This document shows positions 61,781 to 64,000 of a DNA stretch of 64,000 nt, in pieces; the stretch's first letter is position 1, and each line of letters opens with the position of its first letter. The position numbers and the translations under genes are program-made. The notes beneath the pieces are model-generated. The model ran no database searches. It worked only from the letters and a program-made list of their open reading frames with translations, and was not told where the DNA came from. Source of the DNA: Glycomyces amatae (lineage in GTDB: Bacteria > Actinomycetota > Actinomycetes > Mycobacteriales > Micromonosporaceae); assembly GCF_020991375.1 (NCBI RefSeq), contig NZ_JAJLQZ010000004.1, positions 310,001 through 374,000 of the forward strand. Reading direction: 5' to 3'.

Positions 61781-62371
61781 TCACCCCGCGACGCGGTTGA
61801 GGCTCGCGCTCAGGTGGGGGCTCATGGGGTGGCCCTCGGCGGCCATCTCCTGCGCGTACATGAGGGCGCCCTCGACGAGGCCGTAGAGGCGCTTGCCCGC
61901 GGTGACCTCCTTGGCCTGGGGGCTGCGCACGACCGCGTCGGTCGCGATCTCGATCCTGGTGCCGTCCACGTGCCCGTAGTAGAGGTCGAGCACCCCGGTC
62001 GGGTGGGCGAGGAGGACCTCCACCTCGGGCCGCTTGGGGTCCTCGCCCTGGACCACGCGCCACCAGCCGGTCTCCCGGGCGGCGGGCCGCACGGGCTTCC
62101 CGTCGGCGTCGATGATCCAGGAGCGGGCGCTGTAGCGCAGGAACGGGCGCCCGTCGTGCGTGAACTCGAGCTCCTGGGCGTACAGGAAGTCCTCGGTGCC
62201 GGGGTAGCCGCCCTGCCCGCGGCCCCTCCAGCGCCCGACCAGCGGCAGCAGCGGCAGCAGGTCGTCGTGGAGGTTCGGCCCCCGGCGCAGGTCGTCGGTC
62301 TCCTCGAACGGGTAGGGCTCGACCTTCTCGAAGGTCGAGGCGAACTCCGCCGGTACTTCGCGCTCGCTCAT
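61781..62371 (-). CDS. Nitrobindin/FABP-like heme-binding beta-barrel protein
   Basis: A 196-residue lipocalin-like protein with the GxWxGxG signature VGRWRGRGQGGYP near residue 50 and the closing MAAEGHPMSPHLSASL typical of the family (Rv2717c-like). Members bind ferric heme and react with peroxynitrite or NO. The start ATG overlaps the stop of a 34-codon upstream ORF (ATGA). Confidence 0.9.
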   Translation of the reverse strand: MSEREVPAEFASTFEKVEPYPFEETDDLRRGPNLHDDLLPLLPLVGRWRGRGQGGYPGTEDFLYAQELEFTHDGRPFLRYSARSWIIDADGKPVRPAARETGWWRVVQGEDPKRPEVEVLLAHPTGVLDLYYGHVDGTRIEIATDAVVRSPQAKEVTAGKRLYGLVEGALMYAQEMAAEGHPMSPHLSASLNRVAG

Positions 62372-62472
62372 TTGCTCCTCGCGGTTCGAATCGTCCAGTA
62401 GCCGAGCGCGCCCGCCATGGCGCCTGCGGCGATGACGAGCACGGCTGTCAATGCCGTCTCCACGGCCCCCAC
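62368..62472 (-). CDS. Micro-protein with one membrane helix, coupled to the nitrobindin gene
   Basis: A 34-residue predicted product, start GTG 62472, hydrophobic over LTAVLVIAAGAMAGALGYW with a positive end TARSK, suggesting a single inserted helix with the C-terminus inside. GGAGCGC precedes the start, and the TGA overlaps the next ATG. No homologue is known to me; it may be a real membrane micro-protein or a leader that sets translation of the next gene. Confidence 0.5.
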   Translation of the reverse strand: MGAVETALTAVLVIAAGAMAGALGYWTIRTARSK

Positions 62473-62522
62473 TTTACGTGCGCTCCTCGTCGTTTCCTCC
62501 GAGCGATGGCAAGATGTTGTGC

Positions 62523-63308
62523 ATGACTACACCTGGACCCTTCGACAGCTGGCTCTCGGACATGGACGGCGTGCTCGTCCACGAGGGGGTGCCCGTCCCC
62601 GGCGCGAACAAGCTCATCGAGAAGCTCCAGTCGGCGGGGAAGCGTTTCCTCGTGCTGACGAACAACTCGATCTACACCCCCCGCGACCTGCATGCGCGCC
62701 TGAAGAACTCAGGGCTCGAGGTCCCGTCCGAGAACATCTACACCTCGGCGATGGCGACGGCCGACTTCCTGCACTCGCAGCGCCCGAAGGGGTCCGCGTA
62801 CGTCATCGGCGAGGCGGGCCTGACCACGGCCCTGCACGAGATCGGGTACGTGCTCACCGACTACCGGCCCGACTACGTGGTGCTCGGCGAGACCCGGCGG
62901 TACGACTTCGGGGCGCTCACGACGGCCTCGCGGCTCATCAAGGCCGGGGCGCGGTTCATCTGCACCAACCCGGACACGACCGGCCCCTCGCTGGAGGGCA
63001 TCCTCCCGGCGTGCGGCGCGGTTGCGGCGATGATCACTGCGGCGACCGGCGCCGAGCCCTACTTCGTGGGCAAGCCGAACCCGCTGATGATGCGCAACGC
63101 GTTGCGGCGCATCGGGGCCCACTCGGAGTCGACGGTGATGATCGGCGACCGGATGGACACCGACGTGCTCTCGGGGCTCGAGGCCGGGCTCGAGACGGTC
63201 TTGGTTCTGTCGGGGGTCACTGACACACTGGAGGCAGTCGAGCGGTACCCCTTCCGTCCGAACCACGTGAAGGATTCGGTGGCGGACCTGATCGATTGGA
63301 TCGAGTAA
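62523..63308 (+). CDS. HAD-IIA family sugar phosphatase (NagD-like)
   Basis: A 261-residue hydrolase. DMDGVLVHEG holds the nucleophile Asp, LTNNS motif II, GKPNPLMM the Lys, and GDRMDTDV motif IV. The cap-domain arrangement is that of NagD/NagD-like phosphatases, broad-range enzymes for nucleotides and sugar phosphates. ATG 62523 is used; an ATG three codons upstream at 62514 is possible. Confidence 0.88.
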   Translation: MTTPGPFDSWLSDMDGVLVHEGVPVPGANKLIEKLQSAGKRFLVLTNNSIYTPRDLHARLKNSGLEVPSENIYTSAMATADFLHSQRPKGSAYVIGEAGLTTALHEIGYVLTDYRPDYVVLGETRRYDFGALTTASRLIKAGARFICTNPDTTGPSLEGILPACGAVAAMITAATGAEPYFVGKPNPLMMRNALRRIGAHSESTVMIGDRMDTDVLSGLEAGLETVLVLSGVTDTLEAVERYPFRPNHVKDSVADLIDWIE

Positions 63309-63318
63309 GGAGTTCCCC

Positions 63319-63720
63319 ATGCCTCCAGGCCAACGCCCCGCCAGGTCAGTTCAGCGCGCGCGCCAGGAGGAGGACCCGGCGCCGCGCCCCGTGCGCGGCC
63401 CGCAGCAGGAGGCCCCCCGCCGCTCGCGGGAGGCGCCGAAGCCGCCCGCGCGCCAGGGCCAGGCGGGCCCGGAGCCGCGGCGGCGCGAGGCGGAGCCGAA
63501 GCTCAGCTCGCTGGAGTCGCGCATCCTGTCGTTCGAGGCGCGCTGGTGGCGGGCCTCGGGCGCGAAGACCCAGGCCATCAGCGACGAGCTGGAGCTCACC
63601 CCCGAGCGGTACTACCAGCACCTGGCGCGGCTCATCGACCACCCCGAGGCCGCCAGGGAGCAGCCGGCGGTGGTCCGCCGCCTCAGGGCGGCCCGGGACG
63701 AGCGCCGCGCGGCCCGCTAA
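63319..63720 (+). CDS. DUF3263-domain small protein
   Basis: A 133-residue protein. The first 65 residues are a disordered, basic Pro/Arg/Gln stretch; the rest, ILSFEARWWRASGAKTQAI and RYYQHLARLIDHPEA, is the DUF3263 helical domain of actinobacteria, thought DNA-binding from its HTH-like form. It starts 11 bp after the HAD gene and its stop overlaps the convergent permease gene. Confidence 0.85.
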   Translation: MPPGQRPARSVQRARQEEDPAPRPVRGPQQEAPRRSREAPKPPARQGQAGPEPRRREAEPKLSSLESRILSFEARWWRASGAKTQAISDELELTPERYYQHLARLIDHPEAAREQPAVVRRLRAARDERRAAR

Positions 63721-64000
63721 GAGGAGGTGCGGCGCTCGGTGAGCGCGTACCAGACGGCGCCCGCGGCGAGCACCGCGAGGCCGCCGAGCACCGACGCGGG
63801 CGGGAGGCTCGCGGCCACGAGCAGGCACCCGGCGAGGCCGACCCACGGCAGCGGCGCGCGCCGGTCGAGCGTCGCCGCCGAGGCGTTCGCGACCGCGTAG
63901 TAGACCAGCACGCAGAAGCTGGAGAACCCGATCGCGGCGGTCAGGTCGAGGACGGCGACGAGCACGAGGACGAGGGCGCTCGCGGCGACCTCGGCGGCCC
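63717..64000 (-). CDS. C-terminal part of an APC-type amino-acid permease (cut by window)
   Basis: The last roughly 94 codons of a membrane protein whose 5' part lies past the window. Helices FSSFCVLVYYAVANAS and WVGLAGCLLVAASLPP with SVLGGLAVLAAGAVWYAL and a closing ERR resemble the end of APC-superfamily permeases, but with so little sequence the family is tentative. Confidence 0.55.
   Translation of the reverse strand, partial: AAEVAASALVLVLVAVLDLTAAIGFSSFCVLVYYAVANASAATLDRRAPLPWVGLAGCLLVAASLPPASVLGGLAVLAAGAVWYALTERRTSS

Overview
The window is chromosomal DNA of a high-GC, mycelial-type actinomycete. The evidence is near-uniform G/C at third codon positions, many GTG starts and GTGA/ATGA gene overlaps, a BldC gene, a bldG block in the order topA / hppA / BldG partner / bldG / DUF1998 helicase that I know from Streptomyces, an Rv0500A-like HTH gene beside the ribosomal protein bS22 gene, and MqnL/MqnP of the futalosine menaquinone route. 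A family such as Glycomycetaceae would fit, but that is inference. I see no rRNA, tRNA, CRISPR array, integrase or transposase.

Layout. 1-7.1 kb: plant-polymer degradation (a CE12-type acetylesterase cut by the window edge, and two tandem secreted GH6 cellulases, one with a CBM2), with a cysteine-desulfhydrase-like enzyme plus its Lrp regulator and bldC between. 7.2-9.9 kb: TetR and a DHA2 drug exporter, with a perfect 20-bp palindrome upstream. 9.9-12.3 kb: mqnL-mqnP. 12.3-13.8 kb: an NAD(P)-binding protein and a divergent TetR sharing an operator-like inverted repeat. 13.9-17.3 kb: accessory-looking stretch with an ATPase_2/DUF234 protein behind a 56-bp inverted repeat, a GntR/UTRA regulator and two small unknown genes. 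17.2-19.2 kb: a membrane-anchored serine hydrolase. 19.6-25.5 kb: nuoK-L-M-N membrane subunits without nuoA-J; nuoK and nuoM, and possibly nuoN, carry an in-frame copy of a dispersed repeat. 25.8-30.5 kb: HtpX, DUF2516, bS22, a small HTH protein, a HELGH metalloprotease and proline dehydrogenase.

30.7-52 kb is a large cell-surface glycopolymer region. A five-gene overlapping glycosyltransferase operon is followed by the five enzymes matching the known route to UDP-2,3-diacetamido-2,3-dideoxy-mannuronic acid (WbpD, WbpI, WbpA, WbpB, WbpE). After a TIM-barrel epimerase and a Cys-rich unknown come a TagF-like polymerase, two nucleotidyltransferases, three paralogous GT4 enzymes and a GT2 enzyme. 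Together these suggest a teichoic/teichuronic-type wall polymer containing a diamino-uronic acid.

52-64 kb is mostly housekeeping: topA, a K+-independent proton pyrophosphatase, the BldG regulatory pair, an MrfA-like helicase, a DUF3800 protein followed by a structured-RNA candidate, a nitrobindin-like protein with a coupled micro-gene, a HAD phosphatase, a DUF3263 protein and the end of a permease. The strongest leads for something new are the repeat embedded in nuo genes, the 56-bp inverted repeat before the DUF234 ATPase, the DUF3800 RNA, and the pair of GT-B half-proteins.
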